The notes: generated by a model not told the origin, from the letters alone. A stretch of 64,000 nucleotides of DNA from Formicarius rufipectus (GCA_013399695.1 VXAU01006136.1:716579-780578), one strand, 5' to 3'; shown: positions 10,701-25,225, numbered from the stretch's first letter. Numbers and translations are program-made.

Positions 10701-13700
10701 TCCACGGAGCTGGGAAGTGGCACCACTGGACATGAGATGGACTGAATCAGACATCAATAATCTCCTCAATTCCAATGCCACATCATTCCCATGACATCAG
10801 TGTTTGGTACCTCAGTCAAGCCCTTTATTTGTGATCACTTACAACCATCAGCTCAAGTTTCCAGTCTTCTGTTCCTTGCTCCCCTGCCCTCCTCACTTGC
10901 TCAACTACGCACACTGCCAGTTCTTAGACTTCACTGCAAACTTGGAGAATTGCTGTCAATTGCTTTCTAAGGAGTAGATCTGCTTATAACTGCATGGCAG
11001 GAAATGGTACAGCAAGAAATAGGACAGAAAAATGTTTCCAGTAAGTAACCTGCTGATATTCTGTAGCTCCAGGGTCCAGCGAGGCTCCAGGTTTTGCCCC
11101 TGCAGTAGGATCAAGCCCTCTTTGGTTGTGATGAGCAGGTTGCTGCAGTTTGTGTTAGGTGTCTTCACTGTCTGCAGGAAGTCAACACCACCACTGGGAC
11201 AAAGGAAAACAGAGAGGAAACTGAGGCTTGTTTCTACACATCTCAGCACTAGCTGCCTGTGCACATGGCAATTCATCTTAGAGAAGACTGGAACTATTCT
11301 TGCAGAAGTCTCTCTTTTCCCCTCTGCAAGAGGTTCCTCAGTTAAGTGAGTTGAATTCAAGGGTGGGGCCTTCTGAACATTGTGACTTACTATGAAAAGC
11401 ATGGAGTTTGTATGTTCACATTTGTTCCCTCCCTTTATTCTTATCCAGGCTGACCTGCACCACAATTTGGCAGTAAAGAATGAACTGAGAAATTCAGGTC
11501 CACACAGACTGAGCTTCCCAAAGAGACTCCATTATCTGGGAACACCCTTTTTCTTCTTCTTCAGCTACACTTTAAGGGTTGAAGAAAGGTACAAAAAGCA
11601 AAAGCTAAGGAATCCCTTTTATCATACTCTGCACTTCTTTTGATAGGATAACCACAGGACTGGAAGGAAATGATGGGCTCCCCCAGTATTCCCCAGTTAT
11701 CAACTAGACAATGAACAGAAAGACAGTATTGAAGTAAAAGGAACCATCTCTGGGAGCAGGAAGAAGCAAATACCCTTCCTTTCCTCTCCCAGAAGGAGCA
11801 AGACGACAAGTCCATCTTCTACCTGTAAATGTCAATGAGCTCTGAGAGGTTGACAGATCTGCGCTTTTCCCACTCTGGCTCCTCCTGCTGCAGCATTGCA
11901 GGAAAGCTGTCCCGGTTTCTGGCTTGGGTAAAGATATCCTTCAGGGCAACTGCTTGAACATTACCTGCCAAGAAGAGTAAAGATGAAGAGTCCTGACTGT
12001 AAAAGCTAACCTAGTAGAAGAGAGGGTAATTGGGACCACTGCAGTTGCAGTTGAAGGCAACAAAATGCCCAGAGCTGGAACTTCCCTGGAATGATGTGCC
12101 TTTGGGAAACTCCAAGGTATTCCACGCTAGCAAGTATTTGTGCTTCTATACTTTTCCACACCATGGCAGTGAGACTTGTTTCTATGCCCTCCTATTTGAT
12201 ACAGCAGAAGGCATGGTAGAAATATCCAAGGCATGCGCTGGACTGTTTTAGATAAACCAAATGTTTTCTCAGTAAGGTGAAGTGCTGGAGATGAAGGGTG
12301 CATCTTACCAAAACCAAACAGGATGTAGATGGCTCCCCTGCTGGTGATGTGGACTTGGGGACCAATCACTTTCCCCTCTCCATTGGTGCTGTACTTCACA
12401 GGCCCACCCAAAGCAGTCCCAGTTTTTCCTGATACCAAGATGAAAAACACATCAGGCTGCAAAGAGAGAGATGTTGAGATTTTTATCAGTGCTTTCATGC
12501 ACCTGTGCACTGAATTTCCCCCAAACCCACACTATGAAGCTCTGTTGAATTCTTAACCCCTCAACAATATCTTTCTCCTTGCCCAGTTTGGCTTCCTGGG
12601 GATCTTACATTCATGTTTTTCTCTTGATGTAAATATATCAAATACAGAAGGGACTTCAAAAACTTGGAACTCCTCCAACAACATCAATGTTAGAATTGTG
12701 AGGAGGGATGAGCATAAAGGAAATCTGCATCTGAACTAATCACACAAGTACTTCTTTCTTTTGGATAATCTAAAAAATGCTCCTTTCTCCAGAGACCCAT
12801 CCCTACTCTGCTGCCAAACACTCGCTTCAAACCACACATTCACTGAATAGAAACAGATAATTCTCAAATCTCAGTCAGGGGTAAATAATAACCCTTCTGT
12901 TCATTCCCAGCTGTCAAGAAATGCAGGTAGTGTCACTTTTGTTTGATCTCACTGTTATGACCTACTGGAAGAAAAAAGAACGCTTTTCAACACGGGAATG
13001 AAAATTAGGGGCTTTGGCAGTTCCTGTTACAGCCCTGCCACATCAGGCTCCCTGTCAAAGTCCTTCCAAATTCTGAGTAGGGATATGCTGTACCTGTGTT
13101 TCTTTGAGAGCCAAAACAACAATATCCCTAATCCCATCTCCATCTACATCTGGAAGAGTTGCAGCAGGTGCAGCCAGGATCCCACTTGAAAGGTGGATAG
13201 AGTTCAGTGTCCAGATGGTCTTGCCTGTGGGGAGAACAGGATGAAAAAGACTTGGAGAACCAGAGGGCATCCCTAGAGGGATTGCACAAAACCTTCTTGA
13301 AGGAGGCAGCAAGAGAGATTATTTCCCCCATTCTTTGAGAAGTGGAAAGACAAATTACGAACTGGAACAAGCTGCAGTGGGAAGCAAAATGCTTCTTCCA
13401 GCATTTCTTCAGATTGTTTTTGAGTCAGGTCTGCTGTGTTCCTTCTTAGCATCTCTCTAGAAAGACCTGAGCCCTACACAATTCCTGAAATAGCAGAGAA
13501 TATTTCAAGTTCACTTTTAGAAGGAGAACCTAAATGAGAGTGTTGGTCTTCAGGACAGCAGTTGTTTGCTTCAGCCAGCAGTAAAGGCTAGGTAGATGCA
13601 AGGAAAGAGAACAGATGGGCAGTTCTAATATTCAAAGTGCAAATCTGTGTCTCAGTTAAAATTCCCAGCAGCAAATCAGTATTCCAGCATGGCATGCTCA

Positions 13701-16700
13701 CTCCACCTCAGGGTGAACACATATTAGCAGACATGATGTCAAATGGTTCAGCAGTCCAGCACGTACTCAGCTGGAAACTCAGGAAAAGAAGATTTGCAAA
13801 CTTCCAAATAAACACTCTAAATCTTTTACCAACACTTTTGCTTTATCAATCTTTAAAAATGCTTTTCTGCTGCTCTGTATGATAGCATTTGACCCTGTAT
13901 GACAAAGTAAACTAAATGCCAAACCTGTAAATAAATAACACTACTACTGCTGGTAAAGGAGACAGCTCATAGACCTGACCATGCAAACATGTGCAAGTAA
14001 TCTGGTCCCTAAAAGCATCTAAAAGGTAGACGCCACTGGTCATTGACTGGATCTGTCACTTAACCCCAAGGTTTATTATATGTCTCCATTCTCTGTTCAG
14101 ATTCCAAAAACATCCCTAAACCTACCTATGAATATTTCTGGCAGTGAATTAATGTGATAGAACAAACAGCAATCAGAGAATGAAGGTGCACATGATCAAG
14201 TGATTAAAAATGCAATATTCATTCACATCTAATCAACTCTTATATGGTCCTAATTTCTTAGTAAAGTTTTCTGGCTGTTGTGCATATCCTTATATAACTT
14301 CTCCAAGAATGTCATTCAGCTTTGCAGTGCTGTTAGGTAAGTGATGAGTTTTACCAACAGCTCAATCCAGATAAGAACAGACTTCACATATTCTTTATGA
14401 CATGGGGATGCTATAGGATACGATTAACACTTCGAAATATTCTGAGATGGTAGAATGAAGATAATGCCATAGAGCTGTAATAGTTTGGATTCTCTTACCA
14501 CATGTAACTCAAAACTCATTAATGTTTTGACTCCTTCCTGTGTGTCACTAAGCAACAGCCACCATGAAGTGCTGGAAATGAATCATTCATGTTTGTTAGT
14601 CCTCTAAAGAAAACAAAAAATCAGTGGCATATTTCTAATATGCTAGTAATTGACTCTACCTGTGGAGGCACTGAGAAGGCTGAGGAATTTTAATGTTCCT
14701 GTAACCAGGCAGACGGGCTCTGCAGCTGCTCCCAGTGATATCCCATTGCACTGCACACTCCGAGTCTCCTCGGGAAGCTGGATGGACCACAAGGTGCTGC
14801 CATTCATACCAGAAAGTGCCACCACAGTTACGGAGGGTCTAGAGACACCTAGAAAAGGCAGGAAAGAGAGAGTGTAATCCCTTGGTATCAGAGGCTATGA
14901 CCATGCTGCCTTTGGTCCTTGCACTTGAGTTCCAGCTCTAGCTCCTGGAGCTGAGCGGCTCAAATCAGCCAAATCCACACACTGCCTGAATACAAGGTCA
15001 AATCCCATTCCATGGCTAAGTATGCTGCAGAGAATAGCACTAATCTCCAGACAAGCTGGGCTGTCAGTCAACAGCACAGACAATCATGGAGGTTGCACCT
15101 GAGCTCACAGCAAGAAATGTGGTCAGCTGGGCACAGAGAATCAAGTTCCTGGGGACAACACGCGCAGTTGTGCCGACGCCAAACCAGACTGATTCTTCTC
15201 ATCCTTTCTCCTTCAACAAAACAGCTACCACCAAGGGGAAACTTTAAGTGAGTCCTATGGCAGATGTTACCTCATGAAAATCCTGGCTTGTTTGTAATTC
15301 TGGAGCAACAGAAGGTGATTGGCAGTCTGAGAGCTTTTCCCTTTGTTTTCCAAAAGAGCTTTATTATTGTGAAAAATAGACTGAATGAAACTAATTGGTG
15401 TAACTCAGGGTTCTTCTTCCAATTCACCAGTTAGCACAAAAAACCTGTAAAATAAAGTACTCTGTGCTGTTTCAATTGACTATTGGCTCTGATTCCAAAT
15501 GTGAGCAACTTTTAGCTCAGCCTTCCCTCAGACATAAATGTGGTTACTGAAATCTTCATCTAGTATGGTCATATCACAATTTAAGATGAACTCCCATACA
15601 TTTCAAAATAACAACAGTCCCAGTCACCTTCTGTCTTACTAGCAACACATGCAACATGAGACCCGACTACACAAAGAGCCCATCTGTGTCACTAGCTAAA
15701 TACAAGTCTGAGTCTACTCTCTAAATCAAACTTTCTCTCTTCTCAAACTGAAAATCATGTGGCTCACACTAAGGGATTTCCCCAGACCAAGTTATCTTCA
15801 TTACGTTGATAGGGACCAAGAACAACTAACACCTGAATGTTGCTCACAGCTGTTCTGTGTATAAGCTGGAGAAACAGCTAACATAGCTTGCTCCATCCAG
15901 TACTTATCCTAAACTTATCTCTACTTGACACTGTGTGAATGCTCTGAACACAAGCTACACGTGGGCTCATGTCCAGCTACCTGGGTTTAGGATTGTGATG
16001 TGCTTACACCTGTTTTAGTGTCTGCTTTTTGTCTTCCAGCATAGCTATAGACCAGCAGGCAACCAGGTATGACTAGGCCCATTCAGAGCATGCTGAGAAC
16101 TATATGTATATCTGTGATAAAAGATAAATACAATGCAATTGCAAAAATACCGAATGTCAGGACAGCTTACATGAACTGAATGCAGCCTTTATGTCAACAG
16201 TTATCTCCCTCTTTTTTTTTTTTAACTTACAGTTTTCTTTCTAAGTTTCCTTATATAGGACTTGATTTGAAATACCTAGGGCCTTGTTTGGGCCACGGAG
16301 AAAGGCATTTTCCCTATCCTCTAACTATCATTACCTCACTCTATGAAGAGCCAAAGCATTTTGTTCTCCTAAGAATTTTTCTCAGGCTATGCAATATATA
16401 CTTGCTCCTTGAATATGTCTCTGAGGCTGAGCAGATTTACCCAGTAACAGGCAATGCCAGGATGGGCAGACACAGTACATTAGGCAGCTGACAACTTTCA
16501 GGGCTTCAGAAGCCCAGTGCAATAGGATGCCAACAGACTAGGCAGCCCCTCTGTAACAGTGATCAGTATCAGCAGGCTGCGGCTCTGTTACCTGAGAGAT
16601 GCAAGGGTTAACAGAGAAAGCAAAGCAGACAGGAGGAGGAAGCAGGGCGATAACAGCTATACAGTCAGCACAGTAGCTTCCCCCATCATCAGTCTATTAT

Positions 16701-19700
16701 CTGTGAATTGACAATGATTTGGAAACTGGCAAGAATAAGGAGTGACCTGGAAAAAAGGCAGCAAAGTGAAGGTGTTTCCTGCAACACTGACCTATAGTTG
16801 CTCTGTAATGCTCCCTGTTGGCAAGTCACTGTTTAGTTCAGAAGAACCAGGGCACTCCAACAGTCAGACTGGCCACCACTGCTCTTTTAGCCAACTACCC
16901 TTGGTTATGACTGTGACCATGGATCAGGAAAGAGTCAAGACTCTACCACTGAATCTCACTTGTGACCTTCATCAGGCAGCTTCCTTTCTCTGTCCTTCTC
17001 CTTCTGTGTCTGGAAAATGGAGGGAGTTGGACTGAGCTCTTTTGTGAAAGAGTCTGAGGGATAACAAGGAGGGGAAAACCACACTTTACTTCCAACGGCT
17101 ATTTGTAGATCAGTGTTTTCCGATCACTCTATCTCTGCTCTCACATCGAGTGTGCAGAAATGCAGGACAAAGAGATGGAGTTGCCCCAAGATAAGATAAA
17201 GGTAAACAGATGATGTTGATACCAAAAGGTATAGGAGCACAGGCTTGCAATAAAAATGATAAGCATGACCAACCACATGCATAGTACAACAGCAATTTTA
17301 AGGAACTCTGGAAAGAGCAATGCAGTGGATTTGAAGCAGCAGGAACTCTTCCAGTATGTAAGACAAATATACAAAGGTCCATACTGATACAAAAAAGAGA
17401 ACTGGAAAGGAGGTGTGGTGCTTACCCATGACACTAGCATTCATCAAGGCAGTGAAGACAATGAGGATGTCAGGGAGCCCATCACCATTCACATCACACA
17501 GTTCCAGTGGAGATAACACACCACCTGCAACAATTACAGAGAATCACTGCACTGTTATCAAAAAGGCCACCCAGCTCATTTTCCACACTGGGAGAGGAGG
17601 GCTAGCCCAGAAAAGAGATTTGTGGACAGTCAAGCCTCACAAAGTCTGCTAGGGAACCACCAATGCCAGGCAGCTCACACCATGCTAAAATCTCTCACCA
17701 CATGGAAAGGCAGCATCTGGATCAGAGAAAGGAAGAGGAAAAATAGCAGAGCTAACAGAAAAAGATTCATGTTTCCCACTTCAGTTTCTGAGGTGAGGAG
17801 GTATCTTACAAAAGGCTTATATTTGGAAGTCGGGCAGAAAGCAAAGAGGGAGAGACATATCTAGACCTGACAGATATTATTTCGCAAACCACTGTTACTT
17901 TACTGAAGAAGTCAGAATGGGAAATACTTTACAAATGTTACCAGCAACCTGTACAGGATAACAAAAGATCTCAAATGCTGATTTATGGATTCAAGCAGAA
18001 CAAAAAGACAATGAAATAAAGTTAGTTAAGCTAGTTAGTAGACACAAAGACTTCTATCCCTTCTCCTCCCAAACACACCCACACATTTCAGTGTGGAAGT
18101 GCTGGTAAGAAAGAGAGGCACCATATTTTAAAGTGAGCTGGGCCATCCCATTTGGAACACAGCACACCATCCAGACAAAAAGGCAGGATGGACAAAGAGT
18201 TAAAATAATTTTTGGTGTTGACAGAAACAAAATTTTGTGGCACTGCTATCTACTGATGCCAGATTTCACAGGCTTCAGTTTGAAGAGTGAGCAGGACATG
18301 GCCACCTGTCTATTACCTCAGAGTATCTGTAGCGGTGAGGAAGGGTCTCTGTTCTGACCTGGCTCTCCCAGATAGGTCTCTCCCACCAATGCTCAGCCTG
18401 GGAAGGGACACCTCCCCCACGCCAGATGCTGTTCCTGGGACTTTCTCACCTGCTCCCTGACCTAGGTTGCGGTTCCAGGTGTTATGCAAGTCTCTAGGGG
18501 GACAGGGAATTAGAAACGCACACACCAACACAAGAATCATCGAGATCACCACAGTGAGCAAAAAGATCGCTGTGCGCAGGTATGGCATGAGGGAGGGAGC
18601 AACCTTCTGCTCCAAACTCCCAGCTGTCTCTGCAGGATAACCTTCAGGTGCACTCTCTGATGTATGCTGCTTTGTCATCCCAACCTCCACATCAGAATCA
18701 GGGTCCTGTATCTCTTCAGGAGGGCTTTTCCCATTCTTGACCCCCCCATTCTTCTGGATGTTGAGTACAAGGTCATCTTCACTTTCATCACTGTCAGCCT
18801 GAGTGAGGGGATCATATTCCCCAAGGTCCGGGCTCTTTTTTCCTGAGAAAAGAGATGGAGAGAGACAATAAAGCATGAGTTCCTCACTTTTACAGGATCT
18901 CAGAGGAGAAAATGCTGCTGTGGAGTTATACAGAAGAGATGACAGAGCACTCTGCATTTTGCATGGGTCTAAGTAAAAAGTGTGAGAAAAAGACAGGGTC
19001 TCTTCAGGTTTCAGAGTAGCAGCTGCAAAAGAAAATATGCTGACAGTTTATTTCCCTCAGATAAAGATTTGTGTATATATATCTACATATATAATCTATA
19101 CACATATATATACACATATGTATGTGTGTATATATATGGAATACATGGCTGATCTAATTATAATACTTTCCTCATCGGTAATGAGATACACAAACATGAA
19201 GTCACGCTTAATGCCTCGAGTACCTAAAGCACAGCACTGTCTTAACTTCAGGGTCTGAATTCCTTTAGCATTTGCCAGCCTCTAGTGCCAAAACAGCCCC
19301 TCTTCACTTGCAGTCTATGTTCTCTGAGGGGGCCTCCCTCTGTAACTCATTTTTCCCTTCCTCCTCCTGTCTGGTCCAAGCAGCACTGCTGCCTTCCAGT
19401 GTGCTATATCCGCTGTCCTGCTTCATGAGGGGTAGAAGGGGTAGAGTACTGTGTATGGTTTCTTTGAAGTGCTGGGAATGGGTATCAGCTCCCTGAAGAT
19501 GAGAGGAAAGTGATTTTGTCCTTTTGGGCCAATCATACGCTGGTGACCAGAGGGATCAGGCTGTCCCTCTAAAATACCAACTTCTCTGCATGACTCAGCT
19601 CTGAGAGAGGGAATGCTCCAGTCCCTGCAGCAGGCAACCACAGTGCACCTGCTCTGTTCCTGCTCCCAGTCAAGCCAATAATTTGTACTTTGCCTGGCTG

Positions 19701-22700
19701 AGAAAGATAACTTAGTGTTGATCCCTTCAGGTGGTGGTAGAAGAAAGTAGCTTAGCTTTAGGTGTCTCCTCCACAGATGCCTGGCACATGGACAACTTCT
19801 CCCCCAAGCCCTAGACAGCCACAGGGAGTGTGGAGAGGGTAGGTACAGAGCCTGGTCACACATACTGGCATAAGTCCAGCACCATCTGTTTATGGGGAAA
19901 TGCAAGACCACGCAGACTCACTGCCCTGAGCTACGAGTGGAGGATCACGTCTCAGAGAGCTGCCCTGTGCCACCAGGCTGGGCATGGAGCCATGGCCACT
20001 CCTCGGATGATTGCAGAGTTTCAATCTGTTTCTCTCTCTCTCTCCTGTTCCAAGATGGGACTTTGCTATCCCAGATATCTGACTAATTTCCCTTTGCTTA
20101 TAGCTGATCTGAGACAGGAACTAACTTGTACCAAAGATGCCTGAAGTGACACATGAAAGGCATAAATAATAAGCAAAAAGATGAAAGCTGTAACCCCTTT
20201 CATAGTAAGATGATGGGAAGGTTTTATAGAGCAGAAATTTAAGGGTTTTCACGATTATTCATCCTGAATAAGATAACACCCATTCTGGTTTTCTTGTTAA
20301 AGACAGACTCGACAGTTACAGATGTACTGTAGTGTCTAGTTAGTGCAATACATTTATTTTGCATAATCTAGAATGTATTTTGAAGCAGGTACATCTCATT
20401 CCTTTCTCATTTCTCATCACACAAAAGGACCTTCGCTTCTCCTTCCCGTCTCACTTATAAATGGTGTTCAGTGACAGTTTTAGGATTTAAGAAAAACTCT
20501 CAATTCCACTAAAAACCAAATGCCCCACATCAAGTGAAAGTCAGGACAATCCATCTCCACTGAACAGAAGGAAATAAAAACATCCAGTAAGATTACACAT
20601 CTAAGTCAGACTCTTCATTTTTGAACGAGGGTCTTCTACAGAAGACTCACGTCAAAATAATTTGGTACACACACACTCCAAAAAGCTGTTCCTTGTGGAG
20701 GCAGAGCACCCACCCAGCCAAAAGATACTGCATTCCTGTGGGTCAGTCTGGTGTATCCCTGCAATATACTGCATTGTTTCACACAGGTCTGCCCTAAACA
20801 GGTGTTAAAAGTGTGGGCTTTTCAGGAAGTCTTGATAAGATTGGCTCTATTCTGTGAGTGCACAGAAGGTCCCTGACCTCGGTGGTACACAGGTGTCTGC
20901 TCAGAGATTGCAGCATAAATTTCACAGATGTCTATACAGTATGTTGTGCTGACAGTGACTGAAAGACTACTCAGTGAAAACAAAAAATTCCAGAGAGGTC
21001 TCGCTGCCAGGGTATTTGCAGCTTCTAACTACAGATCCAGATGTGCCAGTTCAAGCCAGGTCAGAATGGTATGAAAAACAAATGTGGCTGGCCTCAGAGT
21101 AAATTGTATTTAGACTGAGAAGTCAAAGTTGGACAGTTATGTTAACAAGGCTGCTGCCAATTTTGGAAACTGGTGAGCTTTGACTAAAACAACTCAAAGC
21201 AGACTTACACTTCAGATATACTCTCATTTGTTGAATTATTTAATTCCAGACAGTCAGCCCAGAAAACTGAAACCTGCTGTTCGTGCTTGGGGCAACTAAA
21301 AGCATTGGTAACAAAGAACTTTATCTGGAGCAGTTTTTTTCTGGATCTCTAGAAGACAGAAAAGACCTCAAAACTATGGCTCACCCACTCCTTGAACAGC
21401 AGGGATTAAGATGTTGGCAACATCAACAGTAGTGTCAACTACAATCTGTAATAGGAACAACTGTCCTGCTGAGAACCACTGCTCATTGGCTACAAAACAG
21501 CTACTACACAGTACTGACAGCTTTTGATGATCTGCATAGAAAAGAATCTACTGAATTATAGGAGAGCCATAAAACAGAGAGCCCATCAGCCTTCATTCAT
21601 GTCTAAGGCTGACCAGGAACCAGAAAATGGCACTCCTTCGCCCTTTCCTTCCTCAAAAGGTTATCTAGCACTCCCACAAGGCACAGCCACTCAATAAAGT
21701 CAGGCATGAAATACTTTGTAGACTTTTTTTAAAGCCAAGAGGGAAGACACTGCCCTTTAACAACAGCTGTTGAAGCACTCATCTGGTATGTATAAAACCC
21801 AACTGTATCTCTAATCTCAGAGGCTTCAAACACTTATCTTCCACCGTTCAGAGAGAACAAGAAATCTGTAGGTGTTTTGGGAATGCATCTGGAGAGTTGG
21901 CAAGAACGTGGTCAGCTCAGCCTCCCAAGGCTGTCCTGCAATGCAGAGAACATGTAACTCATGATTCACCTGGCTGAAAAGACAGGCGAAGGAACATGAC
22001 TCTTCACCTGAGATCTAGGTCACTTGCTGAGGGAAGGAGGGACATCACACCTGGCTTCCTCTAATCACTCCCAAATGATTTTTCAACAGAAAGCATAGAT
22101 AAACATAAAAAGCAGTAAAGAATATGAGAAAACAGGGGCAGTCTCACATCACTTATAGAATTATAGTTTATTTATAAGTGCTCCAGAAGTCAAGTTCTTT
22201 CCCTTCTGGTCAACAACAAGGCTCAGGCTGGGACAAAACAGTTTGTCCATCAAGAGAAAGCTAAAACTGCCTCTTCTGCAAGTGATCAGCTGTCAGAAAA
22301 TACATGCAATTTTCACTTTTCCATCATGAAGCAAAAATTATAGGAACTAAGCCAGCCTATTGGTCAAACTCTCACCGTATCTCCTGAAAGAACAGTCACT
22401 GTGTAGCCTTCATGATAAATCAGTGTCTGTGCTAAAGCAAGAGGCAGTCCTGTGGCCTTGTGTGTGTACCAGATTTGTACAACTCACACTTTCTTATCTA
22501 TGTTCTGTAGCAACTCTAAGTGAATATAAACCCTGAATCTACTTTACAGAATTAGTATCAGCTAACTGTTCTGTGTTCCCCCCCTCCTAACAGGTACAGT
22601 AAATAAAGCACCTTCTGTTCTAACCTGCTCTAAATTGTATTCCATTTTGTCACGGCACCAAAAAAAGTGGTGGATAAAACAGAGGTTCCCATTCAGTAGT

Positions 22701-24747
22701 CTGTGATTATAATCAGAGGAAGTGCTGCTTGTGGTCTGTGGCTAAGTTACTGGTTGCAGTACCTTGGATTTTTTTTTTTTTTAAACAGCCACTGGAAACA
22801 AAAACAACTACTGAAGATGGAGGTATTCAAAGGCAGAACATGCCTTGAACTAATCAACTTTCAGGGGCAGTAAGTTTGTAAACTGCACTTCATGACTTTC
22901 AAAATTGCCTGTGTGTTTGCTTAACACTATTTTTTGCACAGGTACCTCTTGCAGCTATTGCAGTAGAGGAATGTGACCTCTCAGTGACGAACAGATTAAA
23001 CGTGTGATTGTGATTTAGAAAGGAGACATCTGTGAGGTGATCTGTGTTGAAATTAGGTCCAACTCATAATGAAATATTAATTTCTAGTGCTGATAGTTTG
23101 AAAGGTACTAATTGTAATCCTTTTTTTTCCGGGTTTTGACTGACTGGAAAGGCTATTCTTTGCACACTTTGGAGGGAAAAGGGTAGATTTTGCAAAGATA
23201 ATTGCACTTTAGAAGAGTGCAATTCTCAGCACATTATCCAATGATGACTAGTTCCAGCATCCTTTGTATTCACTTCATGTTCTGTTTATTTTTCTGGCAG
23301 TTGGCAGCACCAGTCAGTGGGTACTGCAGACATATCTCTCAGCCCATGGGGAGATAAGTCGCCACATACTGATTTTTAGTTAATTTAATGAGATACAGAG
23401 AGAAAAACAGACATAGCAATAGGCCTTCTGCTTTCTCACTGCTGTTGGAAGCTGCTTTTTTCAAGAATTAAACACTCAAAAAAGGTATGATTTCTGCAAC
23501 TTAACCTAAGGACTGATGAATGAACTGTTTTCTTAACTGCAATTGCAAGGCCTGTTGTGATGCTTCCAAATCGGACTCTCGACAGCAGATATAAAATAGG
23601 TCATGCTGGTTCCAGAAGTCCTGGAAGAGATCTGTACTTGTTATTGCACAGTTCCCCGGTCATCATGTCCTAATGCACACATTTATAACCAGCAGTTTGC
23701 TCTTTTCCTAAGCAGGCTTCATATAAAAAGTATTCCTTCCCAATTAGATTGACCTATATACGTCTAACCAGGAAGACACCGATTTGCCAACAAAATTTCT
23801 TTGAATGAGATCTAACTGGCACCACATAAACTGTAAGTAATGACTCCTGGTATGGGTTACTAAAACATGGCAGGAAGCACCTTGAAGACACTACTGTGAC
23901 CTTTGTGGACAGGTGAAGAAAGTACAACTGGTCCCCTGAGTGCAGCTTCACAAACCAAGGCACTGCAGGACCACAAAGGTGTATGGTGCCAGGGAGAAGC
24001 CCACACCAGCGGTGCATAGCTGGGCCCTGCCTGCGTCCCATGGCTGTCCCAAAGGTACGGCACAGTTAGGAAGGGCAACGAGGCACTTTTCCATTGAAGC
24101 TTATGTAGCCAAGTGCATTGGTACGGTCTCCAGCACATCCAACAGCAACTAGTGCGCTCTCAAGATCTCATTTCACAAGGTGTTTTAATTCCCTCTTAAC
24201 CTCCTCGATGAAAAGAATGGTTGTTGGACTGCAGCTCACCGCACACAATAGTCTCTTACGTTTAAATGTTCTTTCATCTGTCAGAAGATCTCTGGCTTGA
24301 AAGCGCACAGGCGGCAGGCAGGCTTTAAACATTTATTTATTATTTTTTTTAACCTGGGTAATTGCAGCGGCACTCACCGAACTCCTGGCCTGGTTCCGGC
24401 GGGTACAGCCCGGCAGGACCGACTCCGAGAGGGTCAAGTGCTGTCTCTGCTCCCCGGGCCGTGGCCCAGGGTCCCCCCCGACCACAGCGGGCGCCCCCCG
24501 AGCCCCGGGGCGCTGTCCCCCGCCCTGCGGCCCCCAGGCCTCACCCCACATCACCATGGAAACGCGCCCCGCCGCCACAGCCAGCGGCCCCTGTCCGCCT
24601 CCCGCCGCTGGGCGCTGCGCTGAGCACACCTGCCCGGCTCTGCCCTGCCCTGCCCGGCCCTGCCCAGCCCGGCGCTGCCTCCGTCCCTGCTGCGAGCGCG
24701 GAGCCCTTACCCGGCAGCTTCAGCGCCCGGGACAGCACCGTGGCCAT
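4752..24747 (-). CDS. FAM234B: FAM234B (KIAA1467), complete, 13 coding exons
   Basis: Coding exons in transcript order: 24747-24711, 18842-18450, 17524-17426, 14848-14660, 13224-13094, 12456-12309, 11964-11823, 11193-11050, 7688-7607, 7375-7220, 6672-6555, 5400-5174, 4757-4752. All have GT-AG borders and the summed phase closes to 623 codons plus TAG, against 622 aa in human. The start MATVLSRALKLPG matches the known N terminus. An acidic, Ser/Asp-rich cytoplasmic region (about 1-100) precedes one membrane helix (about 103-123, AIFLLTVVISMILVLVCAFL), making this a type II-like single-pass protein. The outer part has FG-GAP-like calcium loops DVNGDG (154-159) and DVDGDG (265-270), as in integrin-alpha type beta-propellers, and NCSN and NATD glycosylation sites. 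The biochemical function is not established. The largest intron is intron 1 (5.9 kb). Intron 8 has a weak donor, GTTACT, but it is needed to rebuild ISSQPVPGYF. Confidence 0.95.
9830..9965 (+). mobile_element. CR1 LINE 3' fragment in FAM234B intron 8
   Basis: Contains the degraded CR1 3' terminal words: tgcccagagacatt, ctccatccttggagaaattt, a 'ctgagtaagttgctct' block, then 'ggattaggcaatctctagagg' and 'ccttccaatcc'. This is the usual order of an avian CR1 3' end in plus orientation, opposite to the host gene. It is truncated at 5', as most CR1 copies are. Confidence 0.75.
18843..24359 (-). other. FAM234B intron 1, no exon seen
   Basis: Long first intron. It contains an A+T-rich (TA/CATA)n tract near 19060-19135 and short T-runs. 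From about 20.1 to 23.7 kb neither strand has a sizeable open frame. I recognise no repeat family or RNA gene here, although old unrecognisable elements may be present. Confidence 0.7.
19060..19137. repeat. TA/CATA microsatellite
   Basis: Alternating tata, catata and gtgtata units in FAM234B intron 1. It is probably length-variable. Confidence 0.75.
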
Positions 24748-24860
24748 GCCTGACAGAGCAATGCGCCTGCGCGCCACCCGCGCTCCCCGCGCCTCCCCAA
24801 GGCGCTGCTGGGAAATGTAGTTCGGAGCGGAGAGAGGCTCCGCGCCCTTTCGCGTCCTTC
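24360..24860 (-). promoter_or_regulatory. FAM234B: CpG island promoter and 5' end of FAM234B
   Basis: Sharply G+C- and CpG-rich stretch in otherwise A+T-rich DNA, holding the FAM234B start codon at 24747-24745 and the intron 1 donor at 24710. The transcription start should lie just upstream (above 24747). No TATA box is evident, as is usual for CpG-island promoters. The long frames seen here on both strands are composition artefacts. Confidence 0.8.
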
Positions 24861-25094
24861 CCGCGGTTTGGGATGCGCAGGGATGCGGGAGCTGGTGGCA
24901 GCGAGCCGGGGCCAAGGACAACCCAGATTCCCACAGCTTGCACGGCTGTATAGGCACAAGCAGGTGGAGAAAAGGTTCGTAATCCTTAGTGGTTTACACA
25001 GAAAATGCGAGTACTTTAAATTGTTCTTGGTAGAAATATATTCCTTCGTTTTTGGAGGAGGTTTTGGTTGGAAGAAATCTTGTTGATTTTATTT

Positions 25095-25225
25095 TATTTT
25101 GCAACGGATTTCGTTTTGCCTGTTTTTTTTTTTTTTTTTTTTTTTTTTAATTGTTGTTGTTTTTGTTTGTTCGTTCGTTTATTTTGGTTTAGTTTGGGGG
25201 TTTTTTGTTTTGTTTTGCTGCTGTT
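25095..25225. repeat. T-rich low-complexity tract
   Basis: A T-run of about 28 bases (near 25121-25148) followed by GTT/GTTT/TTCG-type repeats, just upstream of the FAM234B promoter. A 142-codon frame here encodes poly-Phe and is not a gene. Confidence 0.8.

Noticed and set aside
19423..19911. 162-codon minus-strand frame in FAM234B intron 1
   Set aside because: Composition looks random, there is no recognisable motif, and it is not needed for the FAM234B product.
24297..24957. Several long frames on both strands around 24.3-24.95 kb
   Set aside because: CpG-island composition artefacts around FAM234B exon 1. Only the MATVLSRALKLPG start has family support.
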